Source: Ignavibacteria bacterium
Lineage (GTDB): Bacteria > Bacteroidota > Ignavibacteria > Ignavibacteriales > Melioribacteraceae
NCBI GenBank assembly: GCA_009773205.1
Contig: WPAE01000008.1
Location: forward strand, 1 to 64,000
Direction: 5' to 3'
DNA length: 64,000 nucleotides
Shown: piece by piece, positions 25,324-33,060 of the stretch
Position numbering within the stretch: position 1 is the stretch's first letter
Layout of the letters: each line of letters starts with the position of its first letter
Notes under the pieces: generated by a model
Seen by the model: the letters and a program-made list of their open reading frames with translations, nothing else
Databases searched by the model: none
What the model was told of the DNA's origin: nothing
Program-made: the position numbers and the translations under genes

Positions 25324-27573
25324 ATGAATTATAAATTAAGTTTATTTCTACTTCTCGTTTTTTCAACTCTTATTTATTCGCAGCAAATGTTGAATGGAAG
25401 AGTTGTTGAAAAAAATGAAGCAGGAAAAATAGTTCCGCTTACAGGTGTTAATATTCTTTGGAAAGGCACTCAAGTTGGAACTAACACAGACCTTGATGGA
25501 AAATTTTCTGTTCCTTATAAAAATGAATATCAAGAATTAACTGCAAGTATGGTTGGATACAAAACCATCTCTTTACATATCGAGAATGTTAGCGAGACGG
25601 TAGAAATTGTAATGCAGGTTGAAGCAGCTCAACTTGGCGAAGTTGGAGTTGTTGGCAAGCAAACCGCTACGTTTTCCGATTATCTTTCGATTGAGAATAA
25701 AGGAGTAATGACAGATAAAGAATTATTTAAAGCCGCTTGCTGCAATCTTTCCGAAAGCTTTGAAACAAATCCATCAATAGATGTTTCTTTTACAGATGCT
25801 ATTACCGGTGCAAAGCAAATTGAAATGCTTGGGCTTTCGGGCGTTTACACTCAAACTACTATGGAAAACCTGCCTTACATTCGCGGACTTATGTCGAATG
25901 TCGGTTTAACTTTTATCCCTGGTACTTGGATTCAAGCAATAAATGTTTCTAAGGGAATTGGTTCTGTTGCAAACGGATTTGAATCAATGACTGGGCAAAT
26001 AGATGTTGATCTGAAAAAACCTTATACAGTTGAAGGCGAAAAACTTTTTGTTAATATGTATGCAGATTACGATAGGCGCTTTGAAGGAAATCTAAACTAC
26101 AGAACTTCGCTGAGCGAAAAACTTTCTGTTATAAATTTATTTCATGCAAGCTCGCGCAAGTATGGTTTTGATAATAACAACGACATGTTTAGCGATGTTC
26201 CGAATTTTGAGACCTACAATGTTATGCAGCGCTGGCAGCTTCATACAGAAAGCGGCTGGGAAGGTCAGTTTGGTTTTCAATATTTAAGTGATTCAAAAGA
26301 GGGCGGAACTCTCCAAGAATCCCACATACACGTTGAAAGTGCTGATTATAAATATTCGACAAATAATAATCAGTTAAATATTTACGGCAAATTTGGGTAC
26401 GTTTTCCCCGAAGCAGCTTATCAATCTTTTGGAATACAATGGTCTTTGAACAGTTACCGCAATACTTCTTTATTTGGTACCAGAAATTATAATGGCAATG
26501 AAAAGACAGGCTATTTCAACTTCATTTATCAATCGAATTTTGGATCGCCAAATCATAAGTTCAGAACCGGATTTAGTTTCTTGTTCGATCAGTTTGATGA
26601 AACTTTTATTTCTAATCAATATAAAAGAGTTGAAAGAATTCCAGGTCTGTTTTTTGAGTACACTTACACAGTTGATGATGATCTCTCTTTCATTTTAGGT
26701 TCAAGAGCAGATCAGCATAATTATTATGGATTTATGTTTACACCTCGTTTTCATATGAGATGGGCGCCGCAGCAGGATTGGGTTTTTCGTGCTGCTGCCG
26801 GAAGAGGTTACAGAACGTCAAATATTTTTTCGGAGAACTCTTCGGTTTTTGCAAGCTCGCGTAAGCTAAACATTTTATCTAACGAATCTTTCGGCTATGG
26901 TTTAGCTCAAGAGATAGCTTGGAATTTCGGACTAAATCTTACTCACTATTTCTCATATAATTACAGGCAGGGAACTGTTTCTGTTGATTTATACAGAACT
27001 CAATTTGAACAATCTACTATTGCAGATTTGGATTTTAATCCACAGACAGTGAATTTCTACTCTGTTCAAAATGGAAGTTATTCCAATAGTTTTCAAATAG
27101 AAGTGAACTATCACTTTATGGCTGGACTTGATACGCGGGCTGCTTATAGATTTATGGATGTTAAACAAGAAATTGGAGGAAAGATGCTCGATCGTCCATT
27201 TACTTCGAGACACCGTGCGCTGCTCAACTTTGCATATTCTACAGAACGTGAAGCAAAAGATGAGCCGCAAATGAATTACGATTTAACAGTTCAATGGTTT
27301 GGTTCAAAACGGCTGCCTTCTACTTCGGCAAACCCGGCAAATATACAAGCCAGAGAAAAATCTCCGAGCTTTGCAGTTGTTAATTTGCAGGTTACACGCT
27401 CTTTCTTTTTAGGATTCGATTTATATCTTGGCGTAGAAAACTTACTTGGCTTTAAGCAAAATAATCCTATTCTTGATCCGCAGAATCCACACGGAAACTT
27501 TTTTGATGCATCTATGATTTGGGGCCCGATTAACGGCAGAATGGTTTATACCGGATTGCGATACAAAATGTAG
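25324..27573 (+). CDS. TonB-dependent outer-membrane receptor (probable copper/heavy metal)
   Basis: The product is 749 aa from ATG 25324 (TTTGGAG upstream). It has a signal peptide (about 1-21, ending LIYSQQ) and a carboxypeptidase-like regulatory domain (GVNILWKGTQVGTNTDLDGKF, about 25-105). The plug domain starts at about 115 (DKELFKAACCNLSESFETNPSIDV), followed by a beta barrel to the C terminus. The CC pair in the plug and the upstream HMA and Cys-rich genes point to copper or a related metal as substrate. The barrel is of usual length and ends in an aromatic-rich strand. Energy comes from TonB-ExbBD encoded elsewhere. A perfect palindromic terminator follows. Confidence 0.9.
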   Translation: MNYKLSLFLLLVFSTLIYSQQMLNGRVVEKNEAGKIVPLTGVNILWKGTQVGTNTDLDGKFSVPYKNEYQELTASMVGYKTISLHIENVSETVEIVMQVEAAQLGEVGVVGKQTATFSDYLSIENKGVMTDKELFKAACCNLSESFETNPSIDVSFTDAITGAKQIEMLGLSGVYTQTTMENLPYIRGLMSNVGLTFIPGTWIQAINVSKGIGSVANGFESMTGQIDVDLKKPYTVEGEKLFVNMYADYDRRFEGNLNYRTSLSEKLSVINLFHASSRKYGFDNNNDMFSDVPNFETYNVMQRWQLHTESGWEGQFGFQYLSDSKEGGTLQESHIHVESADYKYSTNNNQLNIYGKFGYVFPEAAYQSFGIQWSLNSYRNTSLFGTRNYNGNEKTGYFNFIYQSNFGSPNHKFRTGFSFLFDQFDETFISNQYKRVERIPGLFFEYTYTVDDDLSFILGSRADQHNYYGFMFTPRFHMRWAPQQDWVFRAAAGRGYRTSNIFSENSSVFASSRKLNILSNESFGYGLAQEIAWNFGLNLTHYFSYNYRQGTVSVDLYRTQFEQSTIADLDFNPQTVNFYSVQNGSYSNSFQIEVNYHFMAGLDTRAAYRFMDVKQEIGGKMLDRPFTSRHRALLNFAYSTEREAKDEPQMNYDLTVQWFGSKRLPSTSANPANIQAREKSPSFAVVNLQVTRSFFLGFDLYLGVENLLGFKQNNPILDPQNPHGNFFDASMIWGPINGRMVYTGLRYKM

Positions 27574-27575
27574 GC

Positions 27576-27610
27576 TGGATTCTGGTTGCAGGTTACTGGA
27601 TACTGGAATT
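27576..27610. repeat. Degenerate heptamer array after the TonB receptor gene
   Basis: TGGATTC TGGTTGC AGGTTAC TGGATAC TGGAATT is five units in exact 7-nt phase. Confidence 0.7.
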
Positions 27611-27650
27611 AGATAAGCAGCCGATGATTAAAAGAGAGTGTGAAAATTAT

Positions 27651-27674
27651 AACCCACGAATTAATTCGTGGGTT
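27651..27674. terminator. Perfect palindrome between convergent genes
   Basis: AACCCACGAATTAATTCGTGGGTT is a 24-nt perfect inverted repeat followed by ATTTTAA. It suits termination from both sides. Confidence 0.7.
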
Positions 27675-27677
27675 ATT

Positions 27678-28406
27678 TTAATCAGCCAGAGGCGGACGAG
27701 GGTCAAATTCCCCGCCTCTTGAGGCGAATAAATAAAATTTGTTTTCAGAAACCTCGCTGCCCCGCCTGCCAAAGCAAAGCGGCTTGTTCATTTCACTTAT
27801 TAAGTAGTTCACATCTTTGTTCTTTTTAATTCTTATATAATAAGAATATTCCACAGTAGCTTCGGCTTCGTTAGAACGGACGCTAATAATTTCGTAACTA
27901 TTGCAGTAGGAAGATAGCAGCTTAGTTACAGTGGTTACTTCGGTTTCTTTGTTAGAGTAAACACATTGAAGCATATACTGGTTGCTTAAAAACAAATTAA
28001 AATTACTTTTCGAAAATAATATTAATGCAGTACCGACAAAAAGAGTGCCTGCAATAGCTAGTTTATAATACTCTACGCCGCAAGCCATACCAATAGCCAG
28101 CGCTAAGAATATATAAACGATATCCATTGTATCTTTTATCGCAGTTCTAAAACGAATAATAGATAAAGCGCCAACTAACCCAAAAGCCCTTGCAAGATTA
28201 TTGCCAATAATCATTATCACTAAGGTTGTTATTATAGAAAGAAAAACGATTGAGTTTACAAAACTTTCCGAGTAGCCGGGACCGCGGTAAGTAAATCTAT
28301 ATATTAGAGATATAATAAAACTGCAAACAAGACTTACAGTTATGTTTGTTAACACATCCGAAAAAGAAGGAGCAAATACATTAATTGTTTGTAGATTTTC
28401 TAACAC
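27678..28406 (-). CDS. DUF4956 membrane protein with repeat-derived C terminus
   Basis: The 242-aa protein has about four membrane segments in its first 140 residues. The DUF4956 signature is visible (YRFTYRGPGYSESFVNSIVFLS, GLVGALSIIRFRTAIKDTMD). Family members often sit beside VTC-domain polyphosphate polymerase genes, as here: it is preceded by a VTC gene 9 nt upstream on the same strand. The last 35 residues, from KPLCFGRRG to PPLAD, are not family-like. They are encoded by a 103-bp dispersed repeat (27681-27783) also present in the spacer at 30600-30868. The repeat has therefore replaced or extended the native C terminus, supplying the stop codon. Biochemical role of the family is not established; membrane partnership with the VTC enzyme is inference. 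Confidence 0.88.
   Translation of the reverse strand: MLENLQTINVFAPSFSDVLTNITVSLVCSFIISLIYRFTYRGPGYSESFVNSIVFLSIITTLVIMIIGNNLARAFGLVGALSIIRFRTAIKDTMDIVYIFLALAIGMACGVEYYKLAIAGTLFVGTALILFSKSNFNLFLSNQYMLQCVYSNKETEVTTVTKLLSSYCNSYEIISVRSNEAEATVEYSYYIRIKKNKDVNYLISEMNKPLCFGRRGSEVSENKFYLFASRGGEFDPRPPLAD
27681..27783. repeat. 103-bp dispersed repeat, uninterrupted copy overlapping a gene 3' end
   Basis: It matches 30600-30655 plus 30822-30868 with two mismatches and no indels. The junction at 27736/27737 is the empty site for the MITE inserted in the other copy. It contains several GC-rich inverted repeats (CCGCCTCTTGAGGCG). Confidence 0.9.
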
Positions 28407-28415
28407 ATCAATTCC

Positions 28416-29156
28416 TTATCTCATTTTTAATAATTTCTTGTTTGCACCAGAGGCAAGAACACTCATTGCATATTTAGGAGAAGACATTCGTATAATGTTG
28501 TATTTCTGCAAAACTCTTGGCAGCCAGTTCGGTAAAATTTTATGAAATTTTATTTCGAGAACAAAATGATCTTTTAAGGCGTTCTTAAACCCATCATCAG
28601 AAAATAGTTCATTAAAATTAGTTGTGTTTTTGGCTCGTACGTTTTTATCTAATGTTAATCTTAAACCGGAACCAAATTTGCATTCCATTGCTTCACGCTC
28701 GTAATTTACCAAAACTGCAGGCTGCAAAATATGATAGTGATAGTAGTATAAAAATTTTCTTGCATTTTCAGTTTTTATTGATGAATTGTTACCTGTAGTA
28801 TGCAGCAGAGACAAATCGCTGGTTCTAAAAAACTTTTCCAGATTAGAATACTTCAAAACCGCCCTGTCTTTGTGTATATGCTCTACATCTTTTCGTTTTA
28901 TCTCAAGAAAAACTTTTGAATCGGGTGTAATTTGATTGTAGCCGCGTATTCTAAACTTTTTTCTATTTCGTACGCCATCTAACTTCTCGTAAAACGTTAG
29001 AAGTTTATGAGAATCTAAGTACAAGCTGTGTACTGTATAATCGTTGTTTGCTCTTTGTCTTGCAAACGAATCGTAAATTAAATAGGGCATTAAATCTTTA
29101 CGTAACGAATCAAGATATTGAACCGAGATGTTATATTTATACTCGTAACGCGGCAT
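28416..29156 (-). CDS. VTC-domain protein, polyphosphate polymerase family
   Basis: The 246-aa protein belongs to the VTC/triphosphate tunnel family. It starts with RYEYKYNISV and has VHSLYLDSHKLLTFYEKLDGVRNRKKFRIRGY, then FLEIKRKDVEHIHKDRAVL and VNYEREAMECKFGSGLRLTLD. The ExK motif (LEIKRK) and the many Arg/Lys residues are those lining the tunnel that binds polyphosphate/NTP and metal. In eukaryotes this domain makes polyphosphate from ATP; for bacterial members the activity is inferred. Its ATG overlaps the stop of the upstream adaptor gene by one base (TAATG), showing tight translational coupling. DUF4956 follows at 9 nt. Confidence 0.9.
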   Translation of the reverse strand: MPRYEYKYNISVQYLDSLRKDLMPYLIYDSFARQRANNDYTVHSLYLDSHKLLTFYEKLDGVRNRKKFRIRGYNQITPDSKVFLEIKRKDVEHIHKDRAVLKYSNLEKFFRTSDLSLLHTTGNNSSIKTENARKFLYYYHYHILQPAVLVNYEREAMECKFGSGLRLTLDKNVRAKNTTNFNELFSDDGFKNALKDHFVLEIKFHKILPNWLPRVLQKYNIIRMSSPKYAMSVLASGANKKLLKMR

Positions 29157-30223
29157 TATTGAACAAAAAACCTTACTAATTGCTGAAACAAACTAATCTC
29201 CGTGAGTTTAATTGTAACTTGGGGAATCATGCCCGGCAGCATATTAACCATAGTATTATCTACTACTACAGAAACTAAAACCACCTGCTGTTGATTAAGA
29301 ATTTTTACTTCGCGGTCAATCCATACTACTTCACCGGAGAAATTTTTTTCTTCTCCATCTGATGAAAGCATTATTTTCTGTCCTGCCTTGAAATCTTTGT
29401 AATGTGCAGCCTTAATTGGAAGCTGCAGAACAATCTCTTTAGAATTAACAACTTTCAGCAGAGTATCCGGAGAAAGCGAAGTAACTACCTGCCCATTAAC
29501 CGGAGAAGTAATAACTAACTGAGCTTCGCGTTCTTTCAAAAAAATCATTCTGTCTTTAATTGAGTTAATCTCAGACTGCAAATAATTCAACTCTTCCGGC
29601 TTAACACCGGTTTTCAAGTTTTCGAGCTGCGAGCTGTAAATTTCTTTTTCAATCTTCAGAAGATCCAAATTCCATTTAAGTAAATCGAACTCTTGCTGAG
29701 AGGTGTATCCTTTGTCTAATAATTTTTGCGATCTTTCAACAAGCACTTTTTGCTCGCTCATTTTTTTGTCAATGTAGGCAATCCTTGTTAGAGCTTCTTT
29801 AATTACCGGTTCTTTTTCTGCGGAGCTAAAAGATTTTAATTTTGCATTTGCTACTTCAAGCTGGTTTATAGCTTCAACCATCTGATTTTTTACATCGCTC
29901 GAATGCATTGTGAGTACGGTATCCCCTTTTTCAAATTCTCTTTTAGTAGTAAGTAACTTAGCAAAATTAAGCGCTACAAATTCACCGCGCTCAAACTGTG
30001 TTATATTGTATTGTACTGTCTGTCCAGCGGAATAATCTATTAGATTGGATATTACCTGACCATTTCCTCCAATTGTTATAAGCCATTTTTCTTTTGGAAG
30101 TACAACAGAATATGAACTGATTCTAACAAAAGTATAAATGTAGTTGCTTGCTATAAGCGCTGCCGCCGCCAGCACTACAAATACTAAAAACAGATGAACA
30201 GTATTTCTATTTCTATAAACCAT
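29156..30223 (-). CDS. HlyD-like periplasmic adaptor protein
   Basis: The 355-aa protein has a single N-terminal membrane anchor (about 9-31, HLFLVFVVLAAAALIASNYIYTF), a lipoyl/barrel-sandwich part (about 60-100, FEKGDTVLTMHS) and a long coiled coil (about 105-240, with LDKGYTSQQEFDLLKWNLDLLKIEKE). It returns to ITSPVNGQVVTSLSPDTLL and a beta domain with the DGEEKNFSGEVVWID strand. This is the standard layout of HlyD/MFP efflux adaptors. No ABC, RND or outer-membrane partner is adjacent. Instead it heads an operon with the VTC and DUF4956 genes, so a role in a polyphosphate or envelope complex is possible (inference). First gene of the unit, upstream of repeat-rich spacer. Confidence 0.86.
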   Translation of the reverse strand: MVYRNRNTVHLFLVFVVLAAAALIASNYIYTFVRISSYSVVLPKEKWLITIGGNGQVISNLIDYSAGQTVQYNITQFERGEFVALNFAKLLTTKREFEKGDTVLTMHSSDVKNQMVEAINQLEVANAKLKSFSSAEKEPVIKEALTRIAYIDKKMSEQKVLVERSQKLLDKGYTSQQEFDLLKWNLDLLKIEKEIYSSQLENLKTGVKPEELNYLQSEINSIKDRMIFLKEREAQLVITSPVNGQVVTSLSPDTLLKVVNSKEIVLQLPIKAAHYKDFKAGQKIMLSSDGEEKNFSGEVVWIDREVKILNQQQVVLVSVVVDNTMVNMLPGMIPQVTIKLTEISLFQQLVRFFVQ

Positions 30224-30255
30224 AAGTACTGTGTAAGGAAGTTAATTATAGAATA

Positions 30256-30399
30256 GAAACATCTGAATAATTAATCTATTGTCACACTGAGCCAGTCGAA
30301 GTGTGGCAATTTCGTTTGTAGTGTCATGGTTCGACAAGACTTCGGCGTGAGCTCAGTCGAACGCTCACCATGACTTAGCGTAAATATTTCAGATGTTTC
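30256..30399. mobile_element. MITE-like element, family B, with 12-bp perfect inverted ends
   Basis: The 144-bp element starts with GAAACATCTGAA (30256-30267) and ends with its exact reverse complement (30388-30399). It is flanked by GAATA on both sides (30251-30255 and 30400-30404), a 5-bp target duplication. The interior (30298-30393) is about 96 bp and is shared with 57360-57453. It has no coding capacity. Confidence 0.85.
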
Positions 30400-30599
30400 G
30401 AATACTTAATTGAACCCGCTAAATAAGGCGATACCAAATATTTTTTGCCTGCGTTCTTCACTCTTCATGCCTCGACTGCCACAAGGCAAGGCGGGCGTTC
30501 TGCACTCTGAAGCGGCTAAATTAATTTTATTACGTGCTAAAAATATAATATCAACTACTCTTTTCATAGTATAAGAGAGTTTTTATTTCTTCTGCTTTA

Positions 30600-30868
30600 A
30601 TCCGCCAGAGGCGGACGAGGGTCAAATTCCCCGCCTCTTGAGGCGAATAAATAAACCCAAATTTTCCATTAGGCAAACCTGCCTGCGGTAGGCAGGTTTG
30701 CCATACGGGCCGACAAGCATTAAGTCATTTATAGTAAATAACTTATGTAAGATTTTTAATTTATAAAGACAATTAAAATCTTACCATGCTTGTCGGTTTC
30801 TAATGAATTTTTTGGGATAAAATTTGTTTTCAGAAACCTCGCTGTCCCGCCTGCCAAAGCAAAGCGGC
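30600..30868. repeat. 103-bp dispersed repeat, copy interrupted by a MITE
   Basis: The two halves 30600-30655 and 30822-30868 together match 27681-27783 with two mismatches. They are separated by the family A MITE plus one copy of its 5-bp duplication. Confidence 0.9.
30656..30816 (-). mobile_element. MITE-like element, family A, copy 2 (nested)
   Basis: The 161-bp element is in inverse orientation to the other two copies, with CCCAAATTTTCC and GAATTTTTTGGG ends. It is flanked by ATAAA at 30651-30655 and 30817-30821. The uninterrupted host repeat at 27681-27783 has a single ATAAA at the same point, so both boundaries and the duplication are defined. Confidence 0.92.
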
Positions 30869-30994
30869 GGGCAGGTTGCGGCGAGGAGATTCATTAAGTA
30901 CTTAACTGTGCAAATACATTCCTTCTAAATGAAATTATCATTGAAAGAATTTGCTCTAAGTAATAATTGAAGTAAATAGAGCGCAAGATAAAAC

Positions 30995-31027
30995 AAAAAA
31001 ACCCGCCAAAGTTAGCGGGTTTTTTTT
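30995..31027 (-). terminator. Terminator of the thioredoxin gene
   Basis: ACCCGC pairs with GCGGGT around an 8-nt loop, with an A run on one side and seven T on the other. It lies 28 nt past the trx stop. Confidence 0.8.
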
Positions 31028-31054
31028 GAATACTCTATAACCAATTTTGGAAAG

Positions 31055-31426
31055 TTACACTATCAAAGCAGGAGTTACATTTAATTCTGTTTCAATAATT
31101 TTTTTGAACTGTTCTTTAGGATAAGCGCCGGCGGTCATTTTGGGTTCGCCTTCTGCCGGAATAAAAAGCAGCGAAGGAATGCTTCTTATACCAAAGGCAG
31201 CAGAAAGTTCTTGCTCGGTTTCTGTATCAACTTTGTAAAAGTTTACTTTGCCTTTGTATTCTTCTGATAACTCGTCTATTATCGGCGCAACCATTCTGCA
31301 AGGACCGCACCATTCAGCCCAAAAATCTACAACTGCCGGAATTGTGCCTTCATACTTCCACTCTTTGTTTTGTTCGTAATTAAAAACTTTCTTTAAGAAA
31401 GTATCTTTTGTTAAATGCTCTACCAT
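31055..31426 (-). CDS. trxA: Thioredoxin
   Basis: The 123-aa protein has the thioredoxin fold with active site FWAEWCGPCRMVAPI (Cys-Gly-Pro-Cys). It also has the conserved cis-Pro region FGIRSIPSLLFI and the KVDTETEQELSAAF strand-helix. No signal peptide is present, so it acts in the cytoplasm as a disulfide reductant supplied by thioredoxin reductase. An N-terminal extension of about 15 residues (VEHLTKDTFLKKVFNYEQNKEW) is slightly longer than in E. coli TrxA. Single-gene unit with its own terminator. Confidence 0.93.
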   Translation of the reverse strand: MVEHLTKDTFLKKVFNYEQNKEWKYEGTIPAVVDFWAEWCGPCRMVAPIIDELSEEYKGKVNFYKVDTETEQELSAAFGIRSIPSLLFIPAEGEPKMTAGAYPKEQFKKIIETELNVTPALIV

Positions 31427-31837
31427 TTTCGTACTCTCATATTTTTTGTTTTAGTATGAGTATGAGATGCAGGTTATTTAAGCAGGATTCAAATTGAGAT
31501 AGAATATTTCTGAAATAGAATCTTGAGTTTTAAGAAATGTTTGTTAATGTCTGAATTGCAGAATGAAGAGCAAAGAATTATTCTCCAATAATTTCATCTT
31601 TTAGCTTTGCGTACTTCGCTGCTTATCGGCAATAACAACTTTGAGTGAGTAAGGTGCCAGAACAGTTTTATCACTGAACCAAAAGCAGTTTCAAGTTCAT
31701 AATTATTTTTTTTGTCTTAATGCAAATTTGATATATTTGTTCAAGAAATATTCTCAATAGATTTGGCAGTTCTGTAAGCTTAATAAATTTCCTTTAGGTA
31801 ACAAAAAAAGCATTCTATTCTTTAAAGGAGTTTTTGC
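31427..31837. other. Divergent spacer, about 410 bp
   Basis: This is the upstream region of thioredoxin (minus) and the MFS permease (plus). Apart from the candidate promoter near 31711-31739 and a ribosome site before 31838, no repeat or gene was recognised. Confidence 0.5.
31711..31739 (+). promoter_or_regulatory. Bacteroidota-type promoter for the MFS permease gene
   Basis: TTTG (31711-31714), a 17-nt spacer and TATATTTG (31732-31739) match TTTG-N17/19-TAnnTTTG. The implied leader is about 90 nt. Confidence 0.55.
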
Positions 31838-33055
31838 ATGAATGTTCAAATCCGTTTATCAATTATGATGTTCCTTCAATATGCAGTGTGGGGCGCGTGG
31901 TACGTAACTGTTGGTAATTACATGGGCAAAATTGGAATGTCGGATGTAATTCACTGGGCTTATACGGTTAGCCCAATAGCAGCAATTGTTTCCCCTTTCT
32001 TTCTCGGAATGGTTGCAGACCGATATTTTGCAACAGAAAAAGTTTTAGGTGTTCTTCATATAGTTGGCGGACTTGCAATATTCATTGCGCCACTTGTTGC
32101 CGAGGGTGAAAATGCTTCTGCAACGTTATTCATTATTCTTCTGCTTCTAAATATGCTTTGCTATATGCCAACTGTTGCATTAACAAACTCACTTGCGTTT
32201 CATCACATGACAAATCAAGAAAAACAATTTCCAATTATTCGCGTGTTTGGTACAATTGGCTGGATTGTGGTGGGAATATTTGTAAGCAAAGTTTTAGGCG
32301 CCGATGAAACTTCTACTCCGCTGAAGATTGCCGGAATTTTAGGTGTGCTAATGGGTTTTTTCAGCTTCATACTTCCACACACACCGCCATCGGCAAAAGG
32401 AGAAAAAGTTACAGCGCGGCAAATTCTTGGCATTGATGCATTAAAGCAGTTAAATACAAAACCGTTTATCGTTTTTATTGTAAGCGCGTTTTTGCTTTGC
32501 ATTCCTCTCTCTGTCTATTACGCTTACGCTCCGGTTTTTGTAAATGAAAGCGGAATTGAAAACCCGGCTTTCAAAATGTCTTTCGGGCAAATGTCCGAAG
32601 CTTTATTCATTCTTGTTATGCCGATGCTCTTCTCTCTAATTGGTATTAAGAAAATGCTGCTAACCGGAATGGCTGCATGGGTTCTTCGCTATGTTTTTTT
32701 TGCACTTGGCGCGCCCGATACAGTTGTTTGGATGATTTTAACCGGAATTATTCTTCACGGAATCTGCTACGACTTTTTCTTTGTTGCCGGATTTATTTAC
32801 GTTGATAAAAAAGCATCAAACGAAATACGGGCGCAGGCACAAGGTTTTGTTGTTCTTGCTACTTATGGTTTAGGTATGTTAATTGGCTCTCAGATTGCCG
32901 GATATTTATTTAACGGAATGATTACAGCACAAGGTAAAGATGCTTTAGTGCAGTGGCAAAACTTCTGGTACGTTCCGGCTGTTCTTGCTGCCGCAGTTTT
33001 AATTTTCTTTGCACTCTTCTTTAACGATAAAGAAGTGGATAAGAAACAGGCGTAA
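31838..33055 (+). CDS. MFS nucleoside permease (NupG/XapB-type)
   Basis: The 405-aa protein has about twelve membrane segments. It matches the nucleoside:proton symporter family by its start (IRLSIMMFLQYAVWGAWYVTVGNYM), the segment FPIIRVFGTIGWIVVGI and the late block GICYDFFFVAGFIYVDKKA. It would import nucleosides or a related sugar compound across the inner membrane. AAAGGAG lies before the ATG. A methyltransferase gene starts 6 nt after its stop, but with different gene style. A sugar-metabolism locus begins 4 kb downstream; homologues of this permease family are often found in such loci, so the substrate might not be a nucleoside. Confidence 0.88.
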   Translation: MNVQIRLSIMMFLQYAVWGAWYVTVGNYMGKIGMSDVIHWAYTVSPIAAIVSPFFLGMVADRYFATEKVLGVLHIVGGLAIFIAPLVAEGENASATLFIILLLLNMLCYMPTVALTNSLAFHHMTNQEKQFPIIRVFGTIGWIVVGIFVSKVLGADETSTPLKIAGILGVLMGFFSFILPHTPPSAKGEKVTARQILGIDALKQLNTKPFIVFIVSAFLLCIPLSVYYAYAPVFVNESGIENPAFKMSFGQMSEALFILVMPMLFSLIGIKKMLLTGMAAWVLRYVFFALGAPDTVVWMILTGIILHGICYDFFFVAGFIYVDKKASNEIRAQAQGFVVLATYGLGMLIGSQIAGYLFNGMITAQGKDALVQWQNFWYVPAVLAAAVLIFFALFFNDKEVDKKQA

Positions 33056-33060
33056 TTATA

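Larger units (their letters stand above)
30224..30994. other. 770-bp repeat graveyard, no gene
   Basis: This spacer is almost entirely made of dispersed repeats. In order: a MITE-like element (30256-30399), a GC-rich block related to 52596-52680 and 38360-38420 (about 30446-30515), the interrupted 103-bp repeat (30600-30655 and 30822-30868) with a family A MITE nested in it, and a GGCGGGCAGG hairpin tail. No open frame is supported. Confidence 0.7.

Noticed and set aside
30656-30816. Possible insertion sequence
   Set aside because: Only 161 bp with no open frame; it can only be a non-autonomous element.
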